Source of the DNA: Micromonospora sp. Llam0
Lineage (GTDB): Bacteria; Actinomycetota; Actinomycetes; Mycobacteriales; Micromonosporaceae
Assembly: GCF_003751085.1 (NCBI RefSeq)
Contig: NZ_RJJY01000002.1
Coordinates: forward strand, 2,604,001-2,668,000
Reading direction: 5' to 3'
Length of the DNA stretch: 64,000 bases
In this document: positions 1 through 7,917 of the stretch, in pieces
Position numbering within the stretch: position 1 is the first letter of the stretch
How the letters are laid out: each line of letters begins with the position of its first letter
Made by a program: the position numbers and the translations under genes
The notes under the pieces: model-generated
Seen by the model: only the letters and a program-made list of their open reading frames with translations
Database searches by the model: none
Told to the model about the DNA's origin: nothing

Positions 1-253
1 CGAAGGAGCCACGGCCCTTCGGGTACCACCGGACGCCGGCGACGTCGATACGCCCGACGGTGCCTTTGACGTCGATCAGGTGGACCGCCCGGGTGGTCAC
101 CACGACCAGGTCCACTTCGTACGCCGCGCCGTGTACCGGGATTTCGATGTTGTGCAGCACGAACCAGTCGTCGGGAGCGTTGTCCCGCAGGTGTGCGATG
201 ACCAGGCGTTCCCCGTCGTTGGCCGGGGTGGACCCGCCGACGATCTCAGCCAC
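1..253 (-). CDS. NERD-domain protein, N-terminal part only (MAD6-like candidate)
   Basis: Open frame running leftward off the window; about 84 residues are visible. It begins at a GTG two bases past the stop of the specificity-subunit gene, so it is the next gene of the same operon. The residues around LHNIEIPV, YEVDLVVVTT and HLIDVKG match the start of a NERD (nuclease-related) domain, including the acidic D and the DVKG core strand. NERD domains fused to protein kinases occur in PglW of BREX type 2 and, as I recall, in MAD6 of the methylation-associated defence system. The kinase part, if present, lies outside the window. NERD call fairly sure; MAD6 assignment rests on gene order. Confidence 0.7.
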   Translation of the reverse strand, partial: MAEIVGGSTPANDGERLVIAHLRDNAPDDWFVLHNIEIPVHGAAYEVDLVVVTTRAVHLIDVKGTVGRIDVAGVRWYPKGRGSF

Positions 254-255
254 GC

Positions 256-1662
256 TCAGCGCGCCGCCTCTCGCACCGCCTTGTCGAGCAGAGCAAACGC
301 CTCGTCCTCCTTGCGGTCCGCATCGTCGCGGTCACGATACGCCTGCCGCACCACCCCGGCGATCCGTTCCCGGTCGGCCGCCACCACCATCGGCACGGGT
401 AGATCGGCGCGCAACGATTCGTGGATGTCCTGCTGTTTGCCGCCGGTGCTCATCGAGCGGAGCATCCGGAACGCCACTTCGGACCGGAGGAACGCGAACA
501 GGTACGCCCCCGGCACCTGCGGATCCCCCGAGACCACCCGAAGAAAATGCTGAGTGTAGACATTTTCGAGCCACGTTCCTGTGACGAACACCGGCCGGCA
601 AAAGACTTCGGTCTCACCGAGTGTGCCCTGAGCAGCAACAAGGACAGTTTCATCCTTCGCATAGATGTCAGCCGGTGCTTCGTTGGGATTGATCCACCTA
701 CCCTCGGGCCGGAGCCAGAAGCCCTGCCGTTGCCCGATCAGCCTTGCCCCATGTTCGGGGTTAGCGTCAACCCGCTTGAATCGGACTCCGGAACCCAGAT
801 AGCCGCCTTTGCAGATGTTGCCGAGGGGGTGGTGGGGGACGGAGCGGAGGGTGTCGATGACGCGGCGGGCGCGGGGGGAGTAGTTGAGAGCACGCAGCGA
901 CAGCGCGGTGGGTCGCTCGATGGTGAAGCCGAGGTCCCGCTCCTGGTCGTGCCAGCGCAGGTCGAGCAGCTCGGGGATGCCGGCGCTGACGAACAGGTCG
1001 CGGGTCGCTTCCCGGACGCCGTCCTCGTAGCGCTGGCGCAGCTGCATCGCCTCGCTGATCAGGGCGTCGATCCGGTCTTCGACGCCGCCACCGAAGCGGG
1101 GCACCGGCAGATCGGCGACGTGGCTCGGCTCGATGTGTCTGACGCTGGTGCCGTAGATGCCGCCCTTGATGATCGGAATGCCGAACGGGCTGGCCAGGAA
1201 GGTGTAGAGGTAGCCGGCCGGGATTCGGGCCAGATCGGGCACCACCCGCATGACGTGTTCGCTGCAGGCCGCCCCGGCCATGCTGAGCCGGGCGTAGGTG
1301 ACCCGGCCGGCGGTCATCCCGGAGCGGGTGACCAGGGTCCAGCCCGGCTCCAGTGGTAGGTTCGGGATCTTCTCGAATGAGCGCTTGGTGATCCTCGGCA
1401 GGTTGGTCAGGTCGGCCTCGAAGATGTCGGCGCTGCCGAGGAACGGCACCCCGTGTGCCGGGTCGGTGGTCCACTCGCGCGTCGCCCGACCGGAGTGGAA
1501 GATCCGTGCGGTGACCGTGTGCAGCGGCTCGGCGTGCGGCATCCGACCCAGGTACTTTCGGGCGGCGTAGGCGTCCGAGACGTACGGCCCCGGGTCGAGG
1601 CGGGACCCCTGCTCGGCCAGCCAGCTCGCCTGGACGGGATTGTCTGGGCTGGCAAGCTTCAC
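256..1662 (-). CDS. Type I restriction-modification specificity (S) subunit-like protein, MAD5-like
   Basis: A 468-residue protein with the two-half organisation of HsdS: each half has a target-recognition-like region (about residues 25-200 and 270-430) ending in a helical segment (near ISEAMQLRQRYEDGV and VVRQAYRDRDDADRK). Such subunits read the DNA target for the methyltransferase. The ATG overlaps the stop of the upstream TOPRIM-like gene (ATGA) and the stop is 2 bp from the next start, so it is co-transcribed. No HsdR motor gene is visible; the partners are an AAA ATPase and a NERD protein. This is unlike a classical type I system and like MADS, where the S-like subunit is MAD5. Family confident; system name inferred from order. 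Confidence 0.8.
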   Translation of the reverse strand: MKLASPDNPVQASWLAEQGSRLDPGPYVSDAYAARKYLGRMPHAEPLHTVTARIFHSGRATREWTTDPAHGVPFLGSADIFEADLTNLPRITKRSFEKIPNLPLEPGWTLVTRSGMTAGRVTYARLSMAGAACSEHVMRVVPDLARIPAGYLYTFLASPFGIPIIKGGIYGTSVRHIEPSHVADLPVPRFGGGVEDRIDALISEAMQLRQRYEDGVREATRDLFVSAGIPELLDLRWHDQERDLGFTIERPTALSLRALNYSPRARRVIDTLRSVPHHPLGNICKGGYLGSGVRFKRVDANPEHGARLIGQRQGFWLRPEGRWINPNEAPADIYAKDETVLVAAQGTLGETEVFCRPVFVTGTWLENVYTQHFLRVVSGDPQVPGAYLFAFLRSEVAFRMLRSMSTGGKQQDIHESLRADLPVPMVVAADRERIAGVVRQAYRDRDDADRKEDEAFALLDKAVREAAR

Positions 1663-2303
1663 AGCTCCTCCTCGGGAAACCAGTCACGTAGCGTGTCGCG
1701 CAGGGTCAGGAACGCCGGGTCGACGCAGCCCTTGACCGAGATCCCGGCGGCCAGCCGCTTGAACAGCGCCGGGGACCGGTCAACCCGGTAGCCGTCGCGG
1801 CGCAGGTCGCGGTAGCGGTCGCGTAGATGTTCGAGGGCTTCCTTGGGCCGCGCCGGTTTGGCGAGCTCCGGCGGCCAGAAGCCACTGCTGGCCAGGATCT
1901 GCCGGAAGTTGGGCGGGCAGTTGAGCGCCTGGGCGACCCGGGGGTTGTCCTGCCAGACCCAGGCTTCCAGCTCTGGCTCGATCACGATGACCGCGAACTC
2001 GGCCCACGAGTCACGCATCCGCTGGCTGAGCTCACTGTGGATCTTCTCCGGGCCGGGGGTGCCCTGCCAGTCGTTGTCCAGCATGATCACGGCGCGGTCG
2101 TGGCTGCGCCGGTACCTGCGCAGCAGCTCCGGCCCCTGCCGGTAGACGCCGGGGTCCTTGGTGGGCGAGACGACCACGTCGTGGCGCGGGTCGAAGTCGA
2201 ACCGCCGGCAACCCACGCTGCGGTGAAACTCGGGTCGGCCGAGGAAGCCGTGCAGCATCTGCTGCATCGAACCGTCCGCGACCAGGAAGATCACATCACG
2301 CAT
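1659..2303 (-). CDS. TOPRIM/DUF4276-like defence protein, MAD4-like
   Basis: A 214-residue protein starting at ATG 2303 (MRDVIFLVADG). The N-terminal beta strand with an acidic residue, a central VIMLDNDW segment and the conserved VIVIEPELEAWVW segment resemble the TOPRIM-like DUF4276/RloB type proteins that accompany AAA ATPases in defence loci. A longer reading in the same frame extends to 3497, but it lies antisense-out-of-frame inside the ATPase gene, is Arg/Pro/Ser-rich and is discarded. The gene follows the ATPase by 28 bp and overlaps the S-subunit gene by 4 bp. It occupies the position of mad4. The exact activity cannot be read from the sequence. Confidence 0.65.
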   Translation of the reverse strand: MRDVIFLVADGSMQQMLHGFLGRPEFHRSVGCRRFDFDPRHDVVVSPTKDPGVYRQGPELLRRYRRSHDRAVIMLDNDWQGTPGPEKIHSELSQRMRDSWAEFAVIVIEPELEAWVWQDNPRVAQALNCPPNFRQILASSGFWPPELAKPARPKEALEHLRDRYRDLRRDGYRVDRSPALFKRLAAGISVKGCVDPAFLTLRDTLRDWFPEEEL

Positions 2304-2331
2304 GGGCGGGGGCGTCCGGGGGGAGCGAAGG

Positions 2332-3630
2332 TCACGAGAGCACTCCTGAGGCGAAGAGGGTGCCGATGTCGACACTGCCGTGCCAGTCCTGCATCCGGGG
2401 GTGGTCGGTGCCGGCGATGACCTCGACCGCGCCGTCGCCGTCGAGCCGGGCGAGCACGATGCTGGCGAGGTCGGTGTTGGCCAGCACGATCGGCGACTGG
2501 GTGGAGATCCAGACCTGGTCGTCGGTGAGGGCGGCCAGCGACTGCACCACGGTCTCGATGGCCCGGGGGTGGATGCCGTTCTCCGGCTCCTCGGTGACCA
2601 GCAGGCGGGGCAGCGCGGAGCTGGGCAGGTAGGGCAGCAACGACAGCGACAGGATCCGCAGGGTGCCTTCGGACAGCCCGGACGAGGTGACCCGGTAGCC
2701 ACCGGCGTACTCCACCGACAGGTATGCGTAGTGGTCGTCGGCGCGTTCGATCGCCTCGACCCCGCTGATCTGCGGCAACGCCGTCTGCAGGTGATCGATC
2801 CAGAGGGCGAACCCCTGCGGGTCCTCCTGTTGCAGGTGGGCCACCAGCCAGGGCAGGTTGCGCCCGGAGGGCAGCACCCGCAGCGGGTCACCGGGCGCGG
2901 CGGCCTGGCGCAGCTTCGTCCAGTCCGGGTCGAAGAAGACCGCACCTTCGCGCAGCAGGCCGGCGAACCACAGCGCCGCCGGGAAGAGCTCCGGATCCGC
3001 CGGTACGGCGGCCAGCGCGACCTGACTGGCCGGCACCCGGAAGTCGGGCACCCGTGTGCCCCGGGTGGTCGTCTCGGCGGTGAACGTGGTCGGCTCGCCC
3101 GGCCCGCGGTGGATGACCGGCTGGGCGGCCTGGCGAGCGGACCGGCCGCGTCTGGGCAGGTCGGCACCTTGCATCGCGATGCCCGCCGTCGGTCGGCGCC
3201 GGTCGGCGTCGGAGAAGAGGTAGAGGTACTCCCCGTCGACCTGCAACTCGTCGTTGAAGATCCGCAGCCGCAGCTCGTAGCGCAGGTGGTCTGGGACCCG
3301 GTGCACTGTCGACGCGGTGCTGCGGCCGGCCATGGTGTTGACGATGTCCGCCGGCAGCGCGGCCTCGATCGAGAAGGCCACCGTGTCGCCGCGCCCCTGG
3401 TGCACCAGCTCGGTGAGGGTGTGCGCCCGGGGCACGTCCCGCCAGCCCTGGGGGCGGAGGAAGGCGTCGGCGACCCGCTGCTGATTGAGCAGGTCACCGA
3501 GCAGCACCGGGATGTCGAGCAGGGTGCTCTTGCCGGCGCCGTTGGCGCCGGCGAGCACGTGGAACCCGCCCAGGTCGATGCTCAGCTGGGCGAAGCAGCG
3601 GTACTGGTAGGCCTCGATCCGGCTGATCAT
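2332..3630 (-). CDS. AAA family (RecF/OLD-like) ATPase, MAD3-like
   Basis: A 432-residue protein. The Walker A motif GANGAGKS is at residues 28-35, right after a RecF-type N-terminus (ISRIEAYQYRCFAQLSID). A signature-like SEGTLRILSL and a Walker B region LLVTEEPENGIHP lie in the C-terminal half, followed by a D-loop/switch region ending in QSPIVLAN. This is the AAA_15/AAA_21 architecture of OLD-like ATPases that pair with TOPRIM or other effectors. The ATG overlaps the methyltransferase stop (ATGA), giving translational coupling. In the MADS arrangement this is MAD3. ATPase family sure; role in defence inferred from neighbours. Confidence 0.8.
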   Translation of the reverse strand: MISRIEAYQYRCFAQLSIDLGGFHVLAGANGAGKSTLLDIPVLLGDLLNQQRVADAFLRPQGWRDVPRAHTLTELVHQGRGDTVAFSIEAALPADIVNTMAGRSTASTVHRVPDHLRYELRLRIFNDELQVDGEYLYLFSDADRRRPTAGIAMQGADLPRRGRSARQAAQPVIHRGPGEPTTFTAETTTRGTRVPDFRVPASQVALAAVPADPELFPAALWFAGLLREGAVFFDPDWTKLRQAAAPGDPLRVLPSGRNLPWLVAHLQQEDPQGFALWIDHLQTALPQISGVEAIERADDHYAYLSVEYAGGYRVTSSGLSEGTLRILSLSLLPYLPSSALPRLLVTEEPENGIHPRAIETVVQSLAALTDDQVWISTQSPIVLANTDLASIVLARLDGDGAVEVIAGTDHPRMQDWHGSVDIGTLFASGVLS

Positions 3631-5720
3631 GTGCGCTCACCCGGCTCGGGGTGCTCGGCGCGGAACCGGCGGTAGGCGTCGACGATCTCCGGCAGGTCGT
3701 TGTCGACGACCGGCTTCTTGCGGGTGACCTCCCGATGACTGGTGCCGCCGTTGCGGTAGACCGGGATGCGCTCCACGGTGTCTCGCAGGATCGGCACGCC
3801 GTCGGGCCGGCACTTGTAGATCTTGTTGCCGCGTCGGTCCACGCCGACCTTCTCGGCGACGGCCATGAAAACCGGATAGTCGGGCCGCTCGCCGAGCTCC
3901 GCTGCCAGCTTCTCCCGGTCGGTCTTCTTCTTGAGCAGCAGCACCGAGGTGAGGATGTTGACGTGCGCGTCGACAATGAAGGTCTCCACCGGCAGTTCGA
4001 CGCTGGCCAGGATCCAGCAGTTGTCGAGGATCCAGCGGCGGATCCCTTCGTCCATCGGGCCGGGGTTGGACAGGATGCCGTTGGGCAGCACGATGCCGAC
4101 CCGCCCACCGGGCTTGACCCAGTCGACCGCCCGTTGGATGAACAGCTGCTCCGGCGACATCGCCGACACCCGGCCGGGACCGGCCTCGACCTGGCCGGTT
4201 TCCCGGTTGCGGGTCCAGGACTGGGCCACCCCACCCCGGTAGGCGTCGAGAATGTCGGCGTCCTCGATCTTGATGTCCGAGCCGAAAGGCGGGTTGGTCA
4301 TCAGCACGTCAACGCTGCCCAGTGGGATGCGTTCGGCAGCGGCGTGCCGGTCCGCCAGGTGGCCGTCGGGGAAGGCGAGGGAATCCAGGTGGTAGACGTT
4401 GCCCTCGTCACCGGTGGAGAGCATGACGCTCATCTGCGAGGCCCGCACCAGGAACGGGTCGAAGTCGGCCCCGAAGAGATGGGTCTTGGAGTATCGGGCC
4501 AGCCGCTCCTGGTGCTCGATCAGCTGCGGTTCGGTGTCGGGTAGACCCTTGGTGCCCTCCGCCGCGCGCCACTGGTCGAGCAAGTGGCGCAGGGTCTCGC
4601 GGAGGAAGCCGCCGGTGCCGCAGGCCGGGTCGAGGACGGTTTCGTGCTCCTTGGGGTCGAGCATCCGTACCATCAGCTCCACCGCGCCCTTCGGGGTGAA
4701 GTACTGCCCCCGGTCGCCGCGCAGGTTGATGCCGACCAGCTCCTGGTACGCCATGCCCTTGACGTCGATGTCGGTGCCGGCCAGGTCGTAGGAGGCGAGC
4801 TCGCCGACGATGAAGGCGAGCGCGCGCGGCGAGAGGCTGATCTGGTCGCGGTCGGTGAAGAGCGGGTATTCCTTCTTCACCTCGTCGAAGAGCTCGTGGA
4901 TGCGCTCGGCGATCGCCGCTCGGCCCTCGTTGGTGAAGGGCTCCTGTGGGGTGGCGAAGAACCGGGGCGCGCGGTGCTGTCGGCGGCTGACCCGCTCGTC
5001 GTGCACCTTGGCGAAGATCAGGTAGAGGAACTGCCAGAACGCGGCGTCCTTGGGCAGGCCCTCGTTGCCGTGTACATAGTTGTGGCAGCGCCGGAAGGCG
5101 GTCTTGAGCATGGCCGCCTCGCCCCGGCGCAGCCGGGCAGCGGATCCGGCCGCGCCGCCGAAGCTGGCGGCGTCGACCGGCCAGTCGGCCCGCGCTGGGA
5201 ACTTCGCTCCGAACCGGGTGTTTTCCCGCTGCAGGAAAAAGAAGTCCAGGCCGTTGGTCCACAGGCCGTACCGCGCGTTGGGGGTGGCCGGGGTGCCGAG
5301 CAGATCCTGAAGCTCCTCCACATCCTGCCGGGCCTGCTCATGGGTCCTGATCTTGGTGACGGCCCGGCTGGCCTTTGGCTCCGGTTTGCAGATCACCACC
5401 CGTTGCAGGTTTTCCAGGGTCTGCTGCGCGCCGGGGGTGAAGACCGCGATGTCGGCCTTGCGGATCCGGCGGCGTCGCCCGTCGAGCTCGACCGGGATCG
5501 GGAAGTCGCGGGCCATGTCGTCGGTCGAGATGCCGTACTCCACGGCCAGCGCGTGAGCGATGCGCTGGCGGACCTCTTCGTTGCCGCGCAGCCGTACCGG
5601 TGTGTTGGTGATGAAGTCGATGGTCTCGTCGTTCGACAGGGACTCCGGCCCAGCTCCGGCGACCGCTGCCGTGCCGGATTCGTCGCCCGACGCGACGTCG
5701 TGGCCCCTGTCGTCAATCAT
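3627..5720 (-). CDS. N6-adenine DNA methyltransferase (HsdM-type), MAD2-like
   Basis: A 697-residue protein from ATG 5720 (MIDDRGHDVAS). It has a type I RM-like N-terminal region (NDETIDFITNTPVRLRG, then a DUF4268/type-I-N-like segment with VVICKPEP). SAM-binding motif I DPACGTGGF is near residue 363 and catalytic motif IV NPPFG near residue 476, the gamma-class N6-adenine MTase order. A GAGGGG sequence about 13 bases upstream supports this start; the open frame continues to 5981 but the extra 87 residues look non-coding. It is the first gene of the five-gene minus-strand operon and would provide self-protection methylation together with the S-like subunit. The pairing with ATPase, TOPRIM-like and NERD genes matches MADS mad2. 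Confidence 0.85.
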   Translation of the reverse strand: MIDDRGHDVASGDESGTAAVAGAGPESLSNDETIDFITNTPVRLRGNEEVRQRIAHALAVEYGISTDDMARDFPIPVELDGRRRRIRKADIAVFTPGAQQTLENLQRVVICKPEPKASRAVTKIRTHEQARQDVEELQDLLGTPATPNARYGLWTNGLDFFFLQRENTRFGAKFPARADWPVDAASFGGAAGSAARLRRGEAAMLKTAFRRCHNYVHGNEGLPKDAAFWQFLYLIFAKVHDERVSRRQHRAPRFFATPQEPFTNEGRAAIAERIHELFDEVKKEYPLFTDRDQISLSPRALAFIVGELASYDLAGTDIDVKGMAYQELVGINLRGDRGQYFTPKGAVELMVRMLDPKEHETVLDPACGTGGFLRETLRHLLDQWRAAEGTKGLPDTEPQLIEHQERLARYSKTHLFGADFDPFLVRASQMSVMLSTGDEGNVYHLDSLAFPDGHLADRHAAAERIPLGSVDVLMTNPPFGSDIKIEDADILDAYRGGVAQSWTRNRETGQVEAGPGRVSAMSPEQLFIQRAVDWVKPGGRVGIVLPNGILSNPGPMDEGIRRWILDNCWILASVELPVETFIVDAHVNILTSVLLLKKKTDREKLAAELGERPDYPVFMAVAEKVGVDRRGNKIYKCRPDGVPILRDTVERIPVYRNGGTSHREVTRKKPVVDNDLPEIVDAYRRFRAEHPEPGERT

Positions 5721-5812
5721 CCGTTGTGCCAACCCCTCTGAGTCGATCAAGTCTCGATCATTGTCGCCGGTGCGACCGACATGTCGGCAACCGACACCCC
5801 CCGGAACTGCCC

Positions 5813-5864
5813 GGGGTCGGGGGTAGGGGCAGGTCCGGGGGTGGTGGTCAGGGTCGGGTGGTGG
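5813..5864 (+). other. G-rich tract, possible G-quadruplex, between DUF397 gene and MADS-like operon
   Basis: The plus strand holds at least six G-runs of three or more bases within about 50 bp. It covers the 3' end of the DUF397 gene and the region roughly 100 bp upstream of the methyltransferase start. The G-rich strand is the template strand for the minus-strand genes. Quadruplex formation is only inferred; in a GC-rich genome such runs can arise by chance. Confidence 0.3.
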
Positions 5865-6036
5865 CGGCCTGGGCGACGAAGGTGGACCAGGCGGTGGGGG
5901 TGAAGGTGAGGGTGCCGCCGGTGCGGTCCTTGCTGTCGCGGACCAGTACCTGGCCGGGCAGGTTGTCGGCGACCTCGACACAGTTGCCGCCGTTGCTGTT
6001 GCTGCGGCTGGCGGTGCGCCACGCGGGCTGGGTCAT
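5848..6036 (-). CDS. DUF397 domain protein
   Basis: A 62-residue protein (MTQPAWRTASRSNSNGGNCVEVAD...) with the DUF397 signature: W-x-(K/T)-S-x-S-x5-NCVEVA, then VRDSKDR and a C-terminal segment with W-x-FV. The ATG overlaps the stop of the XRE regulator by an ATGA junction. DUF397 proteins are nearly confined to actinomycetes and routinely sit beside XRE/DUF5753 regulators (WhiJ-like loci that influence development in Streptomyces). They likely act as partners or antagonists of the regulator; the molecular role here is unproven. Confidence 0.9.
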   Translation of the reverse strand: MTQPAWRTASRSNSNGGNCVEVADNLPGQVLVRDSKDRTGGTLTFTPTAWSTFVAQAATTRP

Positions 6037-6815
6037 AGCTCCTCTGCCATTCTCGCGATCAGGTCTCGGGACATGTCTTGGGGCAGTGCCACCGAGCGTA
6101 TCGCCTCCCAGGCGTTGACGAAGGCGGCGACCTTGGCCGGCTCCTCGTAGGTGCGGCCGTCCACCGGGTTCTCCGCATAGGCCACCGTCGCCCCGTCCGG
6201 CAGCGTGGCCAGCGCGAAGTTGCCCAGCTGGCCGATGTAGAGCCCGGCGTCGACCGGCACCACGTGCAGCAGCACCCGGTCGCGCCGCGACATGTCGACC
6301 AGGTGCAGCAACTGCTCCTTCATCATCACCGGGTCGCCCCGCCGTAGCGCCGCCTCGTCGACGATGAACGAGGTGACCGGCGGCGTCCTGCGGTCGAAGA
6401 CGGTGGCCTGGCGGGCCAGCCGGTGCGCCAGCCGCTGCTCGGCCACCTCCGGCGGGAGCAGGCCGACGGCGAGCACCGCGCGGGCGTACGCCTCGGTCTG
6501 CAACAGCCCGGGGACGTAGGTTGACTCGTACCCGCGCAGCATCTCGGCCTCGGCCTCGTACTCCGGCCACGGCTGGAACCAGTCCGGCGGGACGGCGTTG
6601 CGGGCGTCCGCGGCGGTCTCCTGCACCAGGGTGCCGCTGCCGAAGACATCGTCGATCTGCTCGGCGGTGTCCGGCAGGGGGATCTGCCGGGCCGTCTCGA
6701 ACTTGGCGATAAGCGAGGTAGAGACGCTCAGCCGCTGCGCCAACTGCTCCTGGGTCATGCCTCCGTTGAGGGTGCGGAGGAACTTGAGAGTGCGGGGAAC
6801 CCCGTTGCTGCTCAC
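6033..6815 (-). CDS. XRE-family regulator with DUF5753 domain (WhiJ-like)
   Basis: A 260-residue protein. Residues about 8-60 form a helix-turn-helix (LNGGMTQEQLAQRLSVSTSLIAKFET), and residues about 80-260 form the DUF5753 domain, with typical segments near IPDWFQPW, YVPGLLQTEAYARAV and RVLLHVVPVDAGLY. It belongs to the large actinomycete family paired with DUF397 proteins, as here. It could regulate the divergent small-gene cluster starting at 6943, with which it shares a 127-bp intergenic region, or its own operon. There is no direct evidence that it controls the neighbouring MADS-like operon, although the two lie on the same strand 127 bp apart. Confidence 0.9.
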   Translation of the reverse strand: MSSNGVPRTLKFLRTLNGGMTQEQLAQRLSVSTSLIAKFETARQIPLPDTAEQIDDVFGSGTLVQETAADARNAVPPDWFQPWPEYEAEAEMLRGYESTYVPGLLQTEAYARAVLAVGLLPPEVAEQRLAHRLARQATVFDRRTPPVTSFIVDEAALRRGDPVMMKEQLLHLVDMSRRDRVLLHVVPVDAGLYIGQLGNFALATLPDGATVAYAENPVDGRTYEEPAKVAAFVNAWEAIRSVALPQDMSRDLIARMAEEL

Positions 6816-6942
6816 GAATTACCGGTCCTTCCCGATTCAAGATCGAAGTTTCGGAACGGGTTCTGTTGGTGGGAATCCTTCCACTGCTGGCGCTGCGGGT
6901 CCAGGGTGGATCTGCTGACAGCAGAAAATCGGGAGGGATTTG
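6816..6942. promoter_or_regulatory. Divergent intergenic region with 13-bp palindrome
   Basis: This 127-bp gap separates the divergent XRE gene and the small hypothetical gene at 6943. A perfect palindrome CTGCTG-A-CAGCAG lies at 6912-6924, just upstream of the GGGAGG ribosome-binding site at 6931. A weaker GTGG-N8-CCAC repeat lies upstream of it. These are plausible operators for the XRE regulator, but no consensus is available to confirm it. Confidence 0.35.
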
Positions 6943-7254
6943 ATGATCAAAAAGGTGGTGGCCGCCGGGGCGGACCCGGACGACGACCCGGTGTTGCGGC
7001 ACGCAAGGGAGACCGCTGAGAAGCACCTTCCGAGGCGGATCGGCGAATGCCCGACGTGCGGATCGGTCGCGTTCTGCGCACCGTTCACCATGGCCCTGGC
7101 GATCCTCGACCGGCGCGACGTGCCGCGAGCACGGCGGATCCGGACCGTCCTCACCGTCGCCGGCTTGTCGCCGCCGGAGTTCCCGCATCCGCCGGAGAGC
7201 AGCGACGACGGCCGGAGCGGCGACGACGGAGGGTGGTGCGAAATTGTCCGGTGA
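6943..7254 (+). CDS. Small conserved hypothetical protein with CxxC motif
   Basis: A 103-residue protein starting at ATG 6943 with GGGAGG six bases upstream; an in-frame TTG lies immediately before. It has a CPTCG motif followed by CAPF, suggesting a small zinc-knuckle or thiol site (about residues 35-46). A helical RRARRIRTVLTVAG segment and an acidic, disordered C-terminus follow. It overlaps the next gene, giving a likely three-gene unit with the following two small genes. Such small proteins are common in Micromonosporaceae near XRE regulators. I cannot assign a function. Confidence 0.6.
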   Translation: MIKKVVAAGADPDDDPVLRHARETAEKHLPRRIGECPTCGSVAFCAPFTMALAILDRRDVPRARRIRTVLTVAGLSPPEFPHPPESSDDGRSGDDGGWCEIVR

Positions 7255-7510
7255 ACCGTTGATCAAGGTCGGCGACGTGTTGCGGCTGCGCGCCGAGGAC
7301 TGGGCATTCGGCAACGGCCCGGTGGCGATCCGGGTGTCCCATCTGCGGCACGGTCACGACATTCCACACGTGACCATGATCGCGGTGATGGGCACCTTCG
7401 TCAGCGGCCCCCGCACCGGCCAGATGATGCTGCTGTCGGTGTTCAAACACGCCTTGCGGCGGCCCGGCGTTGTCGAACGCGACGGCCGTACCCCCGAATC
7501 TCGCTCCTGA
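7244..7510 (+). CDS. Small conserved hypothetical protein
   Basis: An 88-residue protein starting at TTG 7244 with GGAGGG about ten bases upstream, overlapping the previous gene by 11 bp. Sequence features are a mixed alpha/beta core (IKVGDVLRLRAEDW...VAIRVSHLRHGHDI...VTMIAVMGTF) and a basic C-terminus; no membrane segment or known catalytic motif. The TTG start is less certain, but no better in-frame start was found. Coupling to its neighbours suggests a shared, unknown role. Confidence 0.5.
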   Translation: MSGEPLIKVGDVLRLRAEDWAFGNGPVAIRVSHLRHGHDIPHVTMIAVMGTFVSGPRTGQMMLLSVFKHALRRPGVVERDGRTPESRS

Positions 7511-7561
7511 TCAGAAACACCCTGACAGCGATCCCGTCGAAATGCGAAAGGTGGTTCCACC

Positions 7562-7885
7562 GTGCGCAGGCTTCTCCACCTCGTCCTGTTTCCCCGGCGT
7601 ACCCGGCGGCAGTCCCGGCCGCACACCCGCAACGCCGGCACCCGCCACTACCGCGCTGCGGCCCGGCCGTCGATCAGCCCGGGGCTGGTCCGCGACCGCC
7701 AGTTCCTGGACCGCACCCGGCGCGGTCTCGACCCGGCCGAGGTACGTGCCTTCCTGCACCTGGTCGCCGATGAGCTGGCCGCGTTGCGGGCCGAGCTGGC
7801 GATGACCCGCGACGAGAACGTACGGATCAAGCAGGCGCTGCGGGACTGGCAGTCGCGCCAGTTCCAGGCCCGGATGCCGGCGTAG
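7562..7885 (+). CDS. DivIVA-domain small protein
   Basis: A 107-residue protein from GTG 7562, with AAGGTGG seven bases upstream. A basic N-terminus is followed by a DivIVA-type element: FLDRTRRGLDPAEVRAFL, then a heptad-like helix (VADELAALRAELAMTRDENVRIKQALRDW). DivIVA elements bind curved membrane and organise polar growth in actinomycetes; this protein is far shorter than DivIVA/Wag31 and is probably an accessory coiled-coil protein. A 110-bp stretch of the gene (7706-7815) recurs almost unchanged at 10992-11101. Confidence 0.65.
   Translation: MRRLLHLVLFPRRTRRQSRPHTRNAGTRHYRAAARPSISPGLVRDRQFLDRTRRGLDPAEVRAFLHLVADELAALRAELAMTRDENVRIKQALRDWQSRQFQARMPA
7706..7815 (+). repeat. 110-bp direct repeat, copy A (inside DivIVA-type gene)
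   Basis: Matches 10992-11101 in the same orientation at 107 of 110 positions. The three differences (CGT/CGC, GAT/GAC, CTG/TTG) are all synonymous in the reading frame of this gene. The two copies bracket about 3.2 kb holding the GPP34, LysR, SDR and secreted-protein genes. Confidence 0.9.
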
Positions 7886-7917
7886 GCCGTCGGCCCGTGA
7901 CCGCGAAGGGAGCCATG

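Noticed and set aside
2304..3497. Upstream extension of the TOPRIM-like protein to a 612-residue reading frame
   Set aside because: It lies on the same strand but in another frame within the well-supported ATPase gene, is Arg/Ser/Pro/Cys-rich, and the ATG at 2303 starts a sensible conserved N-terminus.
1..5720. Classical type I restriction-modification, BREX or DISARM
   Set aside because: M- and S-like subunits are present but no HsdR motor; no PglZ, BrxC, DrmA/B or phospholipase D gene is visible. The ATPase/TOPRIM-like/NERD combination fits MADS better. Genes beyond the left edge could still change this.
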